Positions 1 to 7,426 are shown, numbered from the stretch's first letter. The stretch is DNA of 64,000 nt from Bacillota bacterium (GCA_021820975.1 JAKADA010000005.1:1-64000), one strand, 5' to 3'. The notes: generated by a model not told the origin, from the sequence alone. Numbers and translations are program-made.

Positions 1-2
1 TA

Positions 3-113
3 TCGGTGCGAATCCACAAGTGCCCGACATGTGGATTAGAAATTGATCGTGACGTAAACGCAGCGATCAACATTCTGCATCGAGGGTTAGAAATACTACA
101 GCAAGTCAACTAA
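3..113 (+). CDS. tnpB: 3' end of TnpB (IS200/IS605-family RNA-guided nuclease), partial
   Basis: The frame is open from the window edge and ends with TAA at 111-113, giving the last 36 residues of a TnpB protein. It contains the second zinc-ribbon knuckle CPTCG and the RuvC-III stretch DRDVNAAINIL, which carries the last catalytic Asp. In this family TnpB is an RNA-guided DNA endonuclease that promotes transposon retention. The gene start and any tnpA lie outside the window, so intactness cannot be judged. The right-end hairpin follows directly. Confidence 0.85.
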   Translation, partial: SVRIHKCPTCGLEIDRDVNAAINILHRGLEILQQVN

Positions 114-249
114 CTTGTATGCGCCACATAGGCATGGAACGTGCCGAATCCACGCTTGCGGAGATCATGTAAGACCTGCTACGGCAGGCGGTGGTCGATG
201 AAGCAAGAAGCTCACGCCTCTAAGCGAAGCGAAGGCGGGAGCAGTTCAC
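60..249 (+). ncRNA. Candidate omega-RNA / right end of the IS200/IS605 element
   Basis: Downstream of the tnpB stop lies a structured stretch ending in a hairpin at 210-242 (GCTC-A-CGCC pairing with GGCG-G-GAGC) and the terminal motif GCAGTTCAC (241-249), the usual appearance of an IS605/IS1341 right end. In known elements the omega-RNA scaffold overlaps the tnpB 3' end and this right end, and the guide is the flanking sequence, here from about 250. The 5' boundary is a guess. Confidence 0.5.
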
Positions 250-818
250 TAGATGCTCGGTCTTCTCCGAGAATTGAGTCCGTTGGTGTTGCGCCTTTGT
301 GATTGTATGGTGGAATCTGATTTAAGTCAACACTATGAAATTTACTGTAAGCGCAACCACTGTTGCAAATAATTAGGATTATAAAATTTCAAGGCTATTT
401 GAACCCAAATAGAGGAGCAGCCTAGCATCTGAGGTCAAGTCACCACTGTCAAAGTTAACTTTCAAGCGGTGGTTGAAGTTCATCGTGATGTCTTGTAATC
501 TATTTATGGGAAGAGCCTCCTGCGATATGTCGTGCTTTGACACCTCGATGTTACCTAAATTTAGGATTTTTTCCTACTTTTTAGGTGATTACTTATAGTT
601 CCAATGAAACCATAGTAAGTGCACTCTCACAGGCATTTACGAGTCGCTCCATGAATAATTCAGAATCAAGTTGAATACGAAAATACGATTTCGCAGGTTG
701 TTCATGTGGATTCAAAAAATAAAATAGTTCGTATCGAAGCTCACAAACTTAACGAATTATAGTAGGATGAGGGGACACTCAGTAAGTATATATTTGTACT
801 GATATAGGGAGGAAATCC
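250..818. other. Intergenic stretch with no convincing intact gene
   Basis: No ORF with a ribosome-binding site is seen on either strand. A stop-to-stop open frame on the minus strand (593-748, about 50 codons, ending ERLVNACESALTMVSLEL) looks protein-like but lacks a usual 5' start, so it may be a gene remnant. A 12-bp palindrome CCTAAATTTAGG followed by T6 lies at 554-565. The end of the region carries the SD GGGAGGAAA for the next gene. Confidence 0.4.
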
Positions 819-1742
819 ATGGAATCAAAATGGCTTATGCAGTTATCCGGTTTAACGGATGCTGATTTGCAAGTTTTAGATCACAATAAGGACTTCTTTA
901 CACAATACAGTCGCGAAGTAGTGGATTTGTTTTACAATCACTTGGAGCAAATTCCTGACCTTGTCTCGATTGTCAATCATCATTCAACGATTGAACGTTT
1001 GAAAAAAACACAGATCGGATTTTTTGAGTCACTCGGCGAGAGCGAATCTACACCTGCACTGCAACAAGATATTTATCGAATTGGGCAAGTACACCACCGC
1101 ATTCATTTGGAATCGAAATGGGTAGTGTCCTTTATGAGTCTATATATGAACTTCATTGATCAACGAGGCGAATCTAGAGGTCAGGCTTTTCTATCCGCTG
1201 CAAAGAAGCGCTTGATGTTTCGTTTGTCCTTGATGATCGAAGCTTACGACGAGGCAAAAAAGAACTGGGAAGAGGAGATCAGTCATCAATTGACGGACAC
1301 GATTAAAGAAATGTCGACATTGGCCAATCAGTTGTCGAGTGCCACGATCGACATGGCTGAAAAGGTTCAATCCATGGCGGCGAGCACCCACGCTATCTCC
1401 GAGGATTCTAATAAATCACTCGATTTGGTTACTATCGTACAGCAGATTTCATCTCAGTCAAACTTATTGGGTTTAAACGCAGCGATTGAAGCAGCACGAG
1501 CTGGTGAATTGGGACGGGGATTTTCAGTAGTTGCTGATGAAGTGAGAAAAATGGCTGATCAAAGTAAGATCAATGCAAGTGAGATTAAAAAACAACTATT
1601 TCATGTTAACGATGAGGTTACCATGTTAAATCGTAGCGTCGAAGAAATCTCTGCAATAACCGAGGAACACACGGCAAGCATGGAGGAATTTGCAGCTTCT
1701 TTTGAGCGTTTACGTGATAAGGCGCTTGAATTGACACAATAA
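819..1742 (+). CDS. Soluble globin-coupled sensor / chemotaxis transducer (HemAT-like)
   Basis: Residues about 10-150 form a protoglobin heme domain. The helix-F motif [14 protein letters not shown] contains the likely proximal His (His92). After a short linker, residues about 150-307 are an MCP signalling coiled coil with the hairpin-tip motif [16 protein letters not shown] followed by [15 protein letters not shown]. No membrane segment is present, so the protein is cytoplasmic. HemAT relatives bind O2 at heme and signal to CheA-CheW. At 307 residues it is much shorter than B. subtilis HemAT (about 430), with the C-terminal bundle cut back. The start is set by SD GGGAGGAAATCC just upstream. 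It converges on the sulfur operon and shares a terminator with it. Confidence 0.88.
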   Translation: MESKWLMQLSGLTDADLQVLDHNKDFFTQYSREVVDLFYNHLEQIPDLVSIVNHHSTIERLKKTQIGFFESLGESESTPALQQDIYRIGQVHHRIHLESKWVVSFMSLYMNFIDQRGESRGQAFLSAAKKRLMFRLSLMIEAYDEAKKNWEEEISHQLTDTIKEMSTLANQLSSATIDMAEKVQSMAASTHAISEDSNKSLDLVTIVQQISSQSNLLGLNAAIEAARAGELGRGFSVVADEVRKMADQSKINASEIKKQLFHVNDEVTMLNRSVEEISAITEEHTASMEEFAASFERLRDKALELTQ

Positions 1743-1766
1743 GAATAGTAAGGAAGTATGATGAAA

Positions 1767-1801
1767 GACGACCCTACTCAGTAACATGTAATAGGGTCGT
1801 C
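1767..1801. terminator. Bidirectional intrinsic terminator
   Basis: GACGACCCTA (1767-1776) pairs perfectly with TAGGGTCGTC (1792-1801). It is followed by CTTTTCATTTT on the plus strand and TTTCAT on the minus strand. It lies between convergent genes and can serve both. Confidence 0.85.
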
Positions 1802-1810
1802 CTTTTCATT

Positions 1811-2047
1811 TTATTTTATCTTTTTAACGACAATTCGATCGTATCCATCGCACGTTTCTACACCGACAAATTCTTGTTTTGCTTTTTCTACCCATTTAGG
1901 GATATCTTTCTTAGATCCTTGATCAGTTGATAAAACGGCAATCACGTCACCGACAGTAGCACTACGAATCACGCGAATTAATTCCATCATAGGGCCGGGA
2001 CAAAAACTTCCACGCGCGTCAATTTCTTTGGTGATTTCCATATCCAT
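1811..2047 (-). CDS. tusA: TusA-family sulfurtransferase
   Basis: Small sulfur-carrier protein of 78 residues. The family motif CPGPMMEL near the N-terminus holds the persulfide-forming Cys, followed by the alpha-beta-alpha-beta-beta fold ending VGVETCDGYDRIVVKKI. TusA proteins pass sulfane sulfur between donors and acceptors. In sulfur oxidisers they work with DsrE and rhodanese partners upstream of sulfite-forming enzymes. The ATG at 2047 is chosen because AAAGGAG lies 10 nt upstream; a GTG at 2056 would sit 1 nt from that SD. It is last in the minus-strand order SQR-DUF1641-DsrE-TusA. Confidence 0.9.
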   Translation of the reverse strand: MDMEITKEIDARGSFCPGPMMELIRVIRSATVGDVIAVLSTDQGSKKDIPKWVEKAKQEFVGVETCDGYDRIVVKKIK

Positions 2048-2095
2048 CGATGTCACGCTCCTTTTTCATCACTTCATGATTAAACTGCAATTTGT

Positions 2096-2518
2096 TTAAA
2101 TGAACATCGTTGTACCTGCTTTTTGCGCCATATCGATAAATTCACCAACGCCGATGATATCTTCAATAACAGGCTCAAGATCATCTATATCCATATTAAA
2201 TAAATCAGCTGTCATCGCGCAGGCATAGATATGCACATCGCCGAGTTCTTTCGCTTGAAGAAGGGTATCGTACCAAGACGGTACATTTTTCTCTTGCATA
2301 ACGCGCATCATTTCGGGACCAAGTGCTTCATAATCTTTACTAACTTGATTGATTTTATAAGGTTCGCCTTTTTTAAAAGCCATCAATCCCCAAAAAGTTA
2401 GAAAAATATCGACACGCATGTCATTCATTACGGCACCTGACGCCATAATGGCAACGGGGTACAATTTATCCACAGTTCCATTAAATACGACCAAACTCAT
2501 ACGATTGCTATCACTCAT
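2096..2518 (-). CDS. DsrE/DsrF-like (DsrE2-type) sulfur-transfer protein
   Basis: 140 residues with the DsrE fold: LVVFNGTVDKLYPVAIMASGA at the N-terminus, then DIFLTFWGLMAF typical of the DsrE2 subgroup, and a conserved Cys in YACAMTADLF as the likely persulfide site. DsrE-type proteins bind sulfur and exchange it with TusA, which is encoded just downstream. No membrane segments are strong enough to call. SD GGGGGCG precedes the ATG. Confidence 0.87.
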   Translation of the reverse strand: MSDSNRMSLVVFNGTVDKLYPVAIMASGAVMNDMRVDIFLTFWGLMAFKKGEPYKINQVSKDYEALGPEMMRVMQEKNVPSWYDTLLQAKELGDVHIYACAMTADLFNMDIDDLEPVIEDIIGVGEFIDMAQKAGTTMFI

Positions 2519-2533
2519 GACAAACGCCCCCTA

Positions 2534-2959
2534 TCAGTTTTCAGAAACTGACTTACCTAAACGCTTTAAAAGTTCTAAAGCAACTTCAAGACCCACTCGC
2601 GTTTCGGGATCTTTGAGTGCTGACATGACTCGTCGAATTGGACCGCCGGTCACCGTGGGTGGGTGATCAAGTACGTCACTAACTTGTGTTAGAGCATCCG
2701 GCATTTTCTCTAAAAGTCCTATTTGCATCACTTGATCACCAAGCAAACCTATGTTTGAAAATGTTTTTACAAGACCTGCGATGATTTCTGGTGTCATAGC
2801 ATCAAGCGCTGCCGTTAAAAAGGAAAGAACCTGAATAACTCGTTCAAATTGACCACTTTGTTCGAGCAATGCTACCCTTTCTAAAGCCTTGGCAAACGCC
2901 TCGCCGTGTTCGTCAAAGACTTTGCTGTTTTGTGCCAAAAAATCACTGGCATCCGACAT
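2534..2959 (-). CDS. DUF1641 family protein
   Basis: 141-residue, almost entirely helical protein with the DUF1641 core (LLEQSGQFERVIQVLSFLTA, then MTPEIIAGLVKTFSNIGLL). Its biochemical role is not established. In Bacillota the family is repeatedly encoded beside SQR-like flavoproteins or formate-dehydrogenase-like genes, as here, which suggests an accessory role in membrane sulfide oxidation. SD AAGGAGGGG precedes the ATG. The gap to SQR is 27 bp, so the genes are likely cotranscribed. Confidence 0.85.
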   Translation of the reverse strand: MSDASDFLAQNSKVFDEHGEAFAKALERVALLEQSGQFERVIQVLSFLTAALDAMTPEIIAGLVKTFSNIGLLGDQVMQIGLLEKMPDALTQVSDVLDHPPTVTGGPIRRVMSALKDPETRVGLEVALELLKRLGKSVSEN

Positions 2960-2986
2960 AAAATCCCCTCCTTTCTACGCATTTTG

Positions 2987-4132
2987 TTACACCAAACCAC
3001 GCAGACTCAGCCAATACATCTCGTTAAACGCCAGTTTAAAATCATGTACCAGAGGCCCTTGAATCGATGGTGTGGGTGGATTTTGATAATCGAATTCAAT
3101 ATGTGTTGCCTCTTCTAATCCTGCTTCGATAAAGCAAAATACTTTTCCGTTGTATGCAGCGACAGGTTGTTCGCCTCGCAACTCTTTAGCGATATTAGCC
3201 GCGATCACCTCGGATTCATAATGAGCCGTAGAGCCCGCTTTGGAAATCGGTAAGTCAGTTGCATCCCCCACGACATATACACCTTGCTGTCCTTTCATTT
3301 GCAAAGTTTGTCGATCCGTTGGAATCCAACCGTCCCCCTCTGCAACTTTGGAATCTCGAATAATTTTTGCGCCTTTATGAGGTGGAATACCGACTAAAAG
3401 ATCGTAATCGACTTCCTCACCTTCAAGGGTAAATACTTTTTTTCTCGATGGATCGATTGATTCCGCATTGAAGAATATTTCTGACGATATATTTCTACGT
3501 TCAAATTCATTTTCTGCCCAAGTTGCCACATGTTCCAAAGAATGTAATCTACCGATCGGATACGTATAATACAGGTTAACTTGATCACGCTTTGCTGTTT
3601 TCCGTAATTTATCGTCGAGCATAAAAATGAATTCTAAAGGGGCAACCGGACACTTATGTGGAACACCGATGATCAAAAGTAATTTTCCTTGATCGAAAGT
3701 TTGAATTCGTTCTCTGAGGTGCATCGCTTCATTGTACGTATAAAAAGATTCGGCACCTTCACGAAACCCTTCGATAGCATCAAAATCAGGTACGGAACCT
3801 GTCGCGATGACGAGAATGTCATACTCGATTTTCTTGCCGCTTTGACAAATGACTTCTCGATCGGACAAGGAAATATGGACGCAAGGGTCGACGAGATTTT
3901 GTACACCTGGCAATAAAACCTGTTTTTGCGGCTTTTTGAAATTTTCAGGGAAAGCTAGATCCAGTGCAACATACAGTAATCCAGGTTGATACAAGTGCGA
4001 AGTAACGTCGTTGATCACGATGATCTCAACGCTGCCTGAACGAACATCTTGCGGGATCAGACGAGCGAGTCGATTAGCCGTCATAACTCCTCCCGTACCA
4101 CCACCGACGATGACAACACGCTGTTTTGCCAA
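2987..4132 (-). CDS. sqr: Sulfide:quinone oxidoreductase-like FAD protein
   Basis: 381-residue flavoprotein of the pyridine nucleotide-disulfide reductase fold. RVVIVGGGTGGVMTANRLA binds FAD; ATGS and VVGDATDLP are the second and third FAD motifs. Two SQR cysteines are visible, in HKCPVAPLEF and KVFCFIEAG, matching the usual redox pair. The third cysteine found in many SQRs (near residue 128) is absent, which suggests a two-Cys type. SQR oxidises sulfide at the membrane and passes electrons to quinone, leaving polysulfide. TTG at 4132 gives MAKQRVVIVGG with SD GGGGTG at good spacing; GTG at 4141 is the alternative. First gene of the sulfur operon. Confidence 0.85.
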   Translation of the reverse strand: MAKQRVVIVGGGTGGVMTANRLARLIPQDVRSGSVEIIVINDVTSHLYQPGLLYVALDLAFPENFKKPQKQVLLPGVQNLVDPCVHISLSDREVICQSGKKIEYDILVIATGSVPDFDAIEGFREGAESFYTYNEAMHLRERIQTFDQGKLLLIIGVPHKCPVAPLEFIFMLDDKLRKTAKRDQVNLYYTYPIGRLHSLEHVATWAENEFERRNISSEIFFNAESIDPSRKKVFTLEGEEVDYDLLVGIPPHKGAKIIRDSKVAEGDGWIPTDRQTLQMKGQQGVYVVGDATDLPISKAGSTAHYESEVIAANIAKELRGEQPVAAYNGKVFCFIEAGLEEATHIEFDYQNPPTPSIQGPLVHDFKLAFNEMYWLSLRGLV

Positions 4133-4497
4133 CTCTTTCACCCCAGTCTTTAAAAAAAAGTGTAATATACCCTACCCCGCACCCTATGTAACAAGTCTAT
4201 CATAGGGAAGTATTGACCCACTATCCGTCAAAAGAGCTAACTCTTGAACGTAAATGGATCATGAAATTTTTGAATTTATAGTCTAATCAGACCTCGGGAG
4301 TCATGTACACGGTTACAATGAGCTATGTAGCTGCTCTCAGTAACTGGAGTTTGATCGAATTAAACTGCAACATTGTCATAATTCCATTTTGACGTCCAAA
4401 ATATGCGATGGATTTCGCAAATCCTGTACTGCTATGTCGAATCAATGGTGAACGAGTCCGGCTTATTCATTTGAACTATTTGATGTGATCTAAAAGA
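4133..4497. other. Intergenic region upstream of the sulfur operon
   Basis: No intact gene is seen. It must hold the SQR operon promoter; one loose candidate on the minus strand is TTACAT, 16 bp, then TATATT near 4160. A minus-strand stretch at about 4326-4436 reads TGFAKSIAYFGRQNGIMT then KLQLLRA with stops around it. It looks like a decayed coding fragment of unknown family. Confidence 0.35.
4182..4207. promoter_or_regulatory. Inverted repeat upstream of the SQR operon
   Basis: CCCTATG (4182-4188) and CATAGGG (4201-4207) form a 7-bp inverted repeat with a 12-bp spacer, about 50 bp before the SQR start. The size suits a dimeric regulator site. No regulator is identified. Confidence 0.3.
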
Positions 4498-4531
4498 ACG
4501 AACCACCAACGAGCAATCGTTGATGGTTCGT
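4498..4531 (-). terminator. Intrinsic terminator after the beta-propeller gene
   Basis: Read on the minus strand, ACGAACCATCAACGA pairs with TCGTTGGTGGTTCGT (one G-U wobble, 4-nt loop) and is followed by TCTTTT. The wobble forms only in the minus-strand RNA (it is a C-A mismatch on the plus strand), which supports that direction. Confidence 0.8.
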
Positions 4532-4560
4532 ATTTGAGAAAGATCTGCATCTGACTATCA

Positions 4561-5589
4561 TTACGGAATAACGTTCCAACGATTGGATTCTACATTAGCG
4601 TATGTGGATACGATCTTACCTGTCTGTAAAGAAACACGAACGGTTTCTTTTTTATTCTCAACCGTTGTATATGCATATTGGTCAGATGGGTCAATAGCAA
4701 TTCCGCTTAGTTTTGCCATCGAAATGTCAATGGGAATATTTTTTTCAAAGGAAATTTTTTGAGCATTGTACACCATGATATTTCCACTAAAAGAAGCTGC
4801 GTATACCGCTTTTCCTTTTGGATCAACGGCTAATTGCATGAAACCACCTGTGGAATTCATCATGTTGTTCATGGAGAAACCGCCACCTTCACTCTCCTTA
4901 ATGACTTTTAGTACATGATTATTTTGAGTATCCAACACGGTCATATCCCCGTTTTTCCAGTTTGCTAACCACAAAGTATGCGTTTGTGGATCAATAACAG
5001 AGTCCTCAATACCACCTACAGGAATTTTCGAAAGGACATGACCATTTTTTACATTGAATTCTGTTGTGCTATTGGATGTATTACTTGATAGATAGGCGTG
5101 ATTGCCAACAATGGAAAGGGCGTTTCCACCTATGGAGTCTTGCCAGGTTACTTTGTGAGAGGGGAATGCATAAGCAGTGAGGTTTTTTCCTCCTGCAATA
5201 AGGAGCAAATGATTTGCCGCTGATAGGGCAGAAATTCTAGCACCTTTTGGCGAAGTGAATTGAGATGTGATTTGATGGGTTTTCCAGTCTACTATGTAGG
5301 TGGTTCCCTGTAATGTCGGTACATAGGCGATGTTTCCAACAAGAGCTATTTGAAAGGCATTTGCTCCCTGAGCTAACTTGATTTTTGCTACATGTCCTGT
5401 TTGCGTTGGATCGATGAGTAGATTGCCGTTACCCATTCCCATGGCGGGACTAGCTGCGGCACCTAGTAAAATATCATGCACGGGAATTGAGGCAGAGTGA
5501 ATACTTTGAGCATTAGCTATTTGCTGGGTTTCCAATCCTGCTCCTGTTAGCAACATAATCATGAGAAAAGTTATTTTTTTGGATCTCAT
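4561..5589 (-). CDS. Secreted YncE/YVTN-like beta-propeller protein with Met-rich loops
   Basis: 342 residues. An N-terminal signal peptide (RSKK, then a hydrophobic core, cleavage near IANAQS) is followed by repeated 40-50-residue blades of the YncE/YVTN type, such as NIAYVPTLQGTTYIVDW and KAVYAASFSGNIMVYNAQ. No cysteine is present. Two Met-rich patches stand out: PAMGMGNGN near residue 50 and FSMNNMMNSTGGFM near 238-251, which could bind a soft metal such as Cu(I) (inference only). ATG 5589 has SD GAGGAG 7 nt upstream. Its promoter overlaps a long palindrome with a BlaI-type operator, tying it to the regulator gene upstream. Substrate or partner unknown. Confidence 0.75.
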   Translation of the reverse strand: MRSKKITFLMIMLLTGAGLETQQIANAQSIHSASIPVHDILLGAAASPAMGMGNGNLLIDPTQTGHVAKIKLAQGANAFQIALVGNIAYVPTLQGTTYIVDWKTHQITSQFTSPKGARISALSAANHLLLIAGGKNLTAYAFPSHKVTWQDSIGGNALSIVGNHAYLSSNTSNSTTEFNVKNGHVLSKIPVGGIEDSVIDPQTHTLWLANWKNGDMTVLDTQNNHVLKVIKESEGGGFSMNNMMNSTGGFMQLAVDPKGKAVYAASFSGNIMVYNAQKISFEKNIPIDISMAKLSGIAIDPSDQYAYTTVENKKETVRVSLQTGKIVSTYANVESNRWNVIP

Positions 5590-5596
5590 CAAGATT

Positions 5597-5649
5597 CTCC
5601 TCTCGATCTATATACTACACAATGTAGTATATAGATCGAGAGGAGTCAA
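5597..5649 (-). promoter_or_regulatory. Promoter plus BlaI-type operator in a 23-bp perfect palindrome
   Basis: On the minus strand a -35 TTGACT (5644-5649) and -10 TACATT (5621-5626) are 17 bp apart. The -10 lies in TACTACAcaaTGTAGTA (5613-5629), which fits the BlaI/MecI/CopY consensus. The symmetry continues outward to arms of 23 bp (5597-5619 and 5623-5645, 3-bp spacer) and includes the SD, so the mRNA could also fold to mask the ribosome site. The same layout precedes the BlaI gene. Confidence 0.8.
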
Positions 5650-5681
5650 GTACTTGAAAGTAGATTTTAGGCATGCCTAGG

Positions 5682-6521
5682 TCAATGACATAAAACGAGG
5701 AGTCCTTCACCTGCGGTAAGTAAGATAGCAATAAATGTAGCCATGAGGCGATATCTGATTTGCCGATTCCACAAAGGAGGTAATTGACGTGTCTCAAGAA
5801 ATTGTAAACGTGCTTCTAAAGTGCCGTTCAGACAGACTTGTACTTCATGACCTAATGTTGGCTTTGAAGCAACCAATAAAGCTGTAATTAGCGGTACATC
5901 ATCATCATCGCAAGCTTTGATCGCTATGCGATCCGCATCGATTTCACGACGTAACATATATTTGCGATAAAGTTCTCCTAGGCCTAGCAAAGGTAGTGCA
6001 CCAGATAAAACCTTGAGAATCGACTGCTGGAAGGAATCGTGTGCTAAAACATGGGCTATTTCGTGGTACATGACAGCTTTTCGGGATGATTCGTCCAATA
6101 CATTCCATAATCCTGTAGAGATACAAGCTTTTGAATGAAAAATACCCCATGTAAAGGCATAGCGTTGTATGTCATCATTCAATAAAAACCATTTCGTTGA
6201 GCGTAGAAGTTCATCGTGAATAACCGTGGGAAAAGGGAGAAGTTTGACTAGAATACGGTCTGCCATCGCACGATTTAGCTGGCGATACTTCAGTGAAAAT
6301 AGCAAGATTCTGTACCAAAAAAGCATCATAATCACCGCCAACACGACCATACTCATCCAGAGCCAAATTGGTCCTGAAGGGTGTCCCTTCATCATTCTAT
6401 ACCATAGAAGATGATGCAAACCGCTTACTAGCGTGAAAGCCATCGAGGCGGCGATAATCAAAGTTATCATAACGGCAGTTAAGGAATAGGTGTATTTATT
6501 GAAAAATCTAAATACTCTCAT
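5682..6521 (-). CDS. Short M56-family (BlaR1/MecR1-like) membrane metallopeptidase
   Basis: 279 residues with two N-terminal membrane spans (about 12-40 and 49-75), the zinc motif YHEIAHVLAHD, a second acidic ligand motif REIDADR, and further hydrophobic segments after the active site including one at the C-terminus. BlaR1-type proteins cleave the cognate BlaI repressor after signal sensing. This protein lacks the penicillin-binding sensor domain that BlaR1 (about 600 residues) has, so its signal is probably not a beta-lactam, or it senses through its membrane part. ATG overlaps the blaI stop (ATGA), a translationally coupled pair. Confidence 0.82.
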   Translation of the reverse strand: MRVFRFFNKYTYSLTAVMITLIIAASMAFTLVSGLHHLLWYRMMKGHPSGPIWLWMSMVVLAVIMMLFWYRILLFSLKYRQLNRAMADRILVKLLPFPTVIHDELLRSTKWFLLNDDIQRYAFTWGIFHSKACISTGLWNVLDESSRKAVMYHEIAHVLAHDSFQQSILKVLSGALPLLGLGELYRKYMLRREIDADRIAIKACDDDDVPLITALLVASKPTLGHEVQVCLNGTLEARLQFLETRQLPPLWNRQIRYRLMATFIAILLTAGEGLLVLCH

Positions 6522-6898
6522 GATTCGTTCTCCTTAGCACGGCGTTGTGCAAGAAGATCTTCGAGCTTTTCGATTGCATCGGGTTGAATTTGATCAATCG
6601 CATCTAAAAAATGGGAAAATCCTACTTCACCGGATTGCGACAGCAGGTCTATGGCTGCACGAGTAGCAGTTTCTTTGATAGCTTCGTCACTGGGCTTCGC
6701 TTCATAGACGTACAGTCGGCGTGTACCTGTACGAATCAATAGATCTTGCTCTACTAATCGATTGAGTACGGTTTGCACAGCATTTAAAGAAATTGAACGT
6801 GTTTGACGCAGAGTTTCACAAACATCCGAAGCACTGCAGGGGCCTTTTTCCCGTACTAACCATATTACTTTTTGACGCAATGACTCAGTATACATCAC
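6518..6898 (-). CDS. BlaI/MecI/CopY-family transcriptional repressor
   Basis: 126 residues. A winged-helix domain spans about 1-75 (SLRQKVIWLVREKGPCSASD, then SLNAVQTVLNRLVEQDLL as the recognition region), followed by a C-terminal helical dimerisation part. There is no CopY-type C-terminal CxC metal site. Members bind TACA/TGTA dyads and are inactivated by cleavage by a paired M56 protease, encoded here immediately downstream. A matching operator overlaps its own promoter and that of the propeller gene, so autoregulation is expected. The start is GTG at 6898 (GAGG 7 nt upstream) or ATG at 6895. Confidence 0.88.
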   Translation of the reverse strand: MMYTESLRQKVIWLVREKGPCSASDVCETLRQTRSISLNAVQTVLNRLVEQDLLIRTGTRRLYVYEAKPSDEAIKETATRAAIDLLSQSGEVGFSHFLDAIDQIQPDAIEKLEDLLAQRRAKENES

Positions 6899-6913
6899 GC
6901 ATCATCCTCATTT

Positions 6914-6950
6914 TACTACACACTGTAGGATACTACGTTATCTGTGTCAA
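6914..6950 (-). promoter_or_regulatory. blaI promoter with BlaI operator
   Basis: Minus-strand -35 TTGACA (6945-6950), 17-bp spacer, -10 TACAGT (6922-6927). The dyad TACTACAcacTGTAGGA (6914-6930) overlaps the -10 with the same spacing seen at 5613-5629. Confidence 0.8.
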
Positions 6951-7113
6951 TATAAGCGTATCTCAAAGTACTTATTCCCATCATGCGAGATCGTGCGTAA
7001 GTCCTAAGCTATTTGTCCAAACGAAATTACTTCACGCGAATAGAATGTGAATGTAATTAATCATTTATGTGCTTAGCAATTTCTTAAGTCACTGTGAGGT
7101 AGGTGAAAGACAG

Positions 7114-7377
7114 TTGAAAAACACAAACAAAAAAAGGCTAGAAAATCAAGTATATTCCAGCCGAGTAGCACGATCTGAATTTGATAAAAAGTGGACTACG
7201 AAGGTTTCAGAAAGTGGCTACGTAATCTATATTGCCATTGCAGACAATGCAAAAGTAGAAGTTTTGCTTACGAATGGCCAAAAAAAACTTCTGGTATTTA
7301 AAAAGGGCGGTAAAATCATGGTTGGTGGAGGCGGAACAAGTCACTACAGCAAACCACATCTTGCAATAACCCTTTAG
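7114..7377 (+). CDS. Hypothetical protein
   Basis: 87 residues if translated from TTG 7114, which has AGGTGA 7 nt upstream; a longer ATG-started reading from 7069 has no SD. Basic N-terminus (KNTNKKRLENQ), then an apparent beta-rich part (YVIYIAIADNAKVEVLL, GQKKLLVFKKGGKIMVGGGG). No family recognised. A good terminator follows, which supports a real transcript. Confidence 0.55.
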   Translation: MKNTNKKRLENQVYSSRVARSEFDKKWTTKVSESGYVIYIAIADNAKVEVLLTNGQKKLLVFKKGGKIMVGGGGTSHYSKPHLAITL

Positions 7378-7402
7378 CCAGCTTGTCAAAGACTTTCATG
7401 TA

Positions 7403-7426
7403 GGGGATTGACCATCCCCTTTTTTT
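7403..7426 (+). terminator. Intrinsic terminator
   Basis: GGGGAT (7403-7408), loop TGACC, ATCCCC (7414-7419), then T7. It lies 26 bp after the hypothetical gene. Confidence 0.8.

Noticed and set aside
408-530. Stretch beginning AATAGAGGAGCAGCC that recalls the start of a lysine riboswitch
   Set aside because: The later conserved parts of the L-box (GAAAGGG-type loop and terminal CTG...GGGCT region) are not present, and no lysine gene follows.
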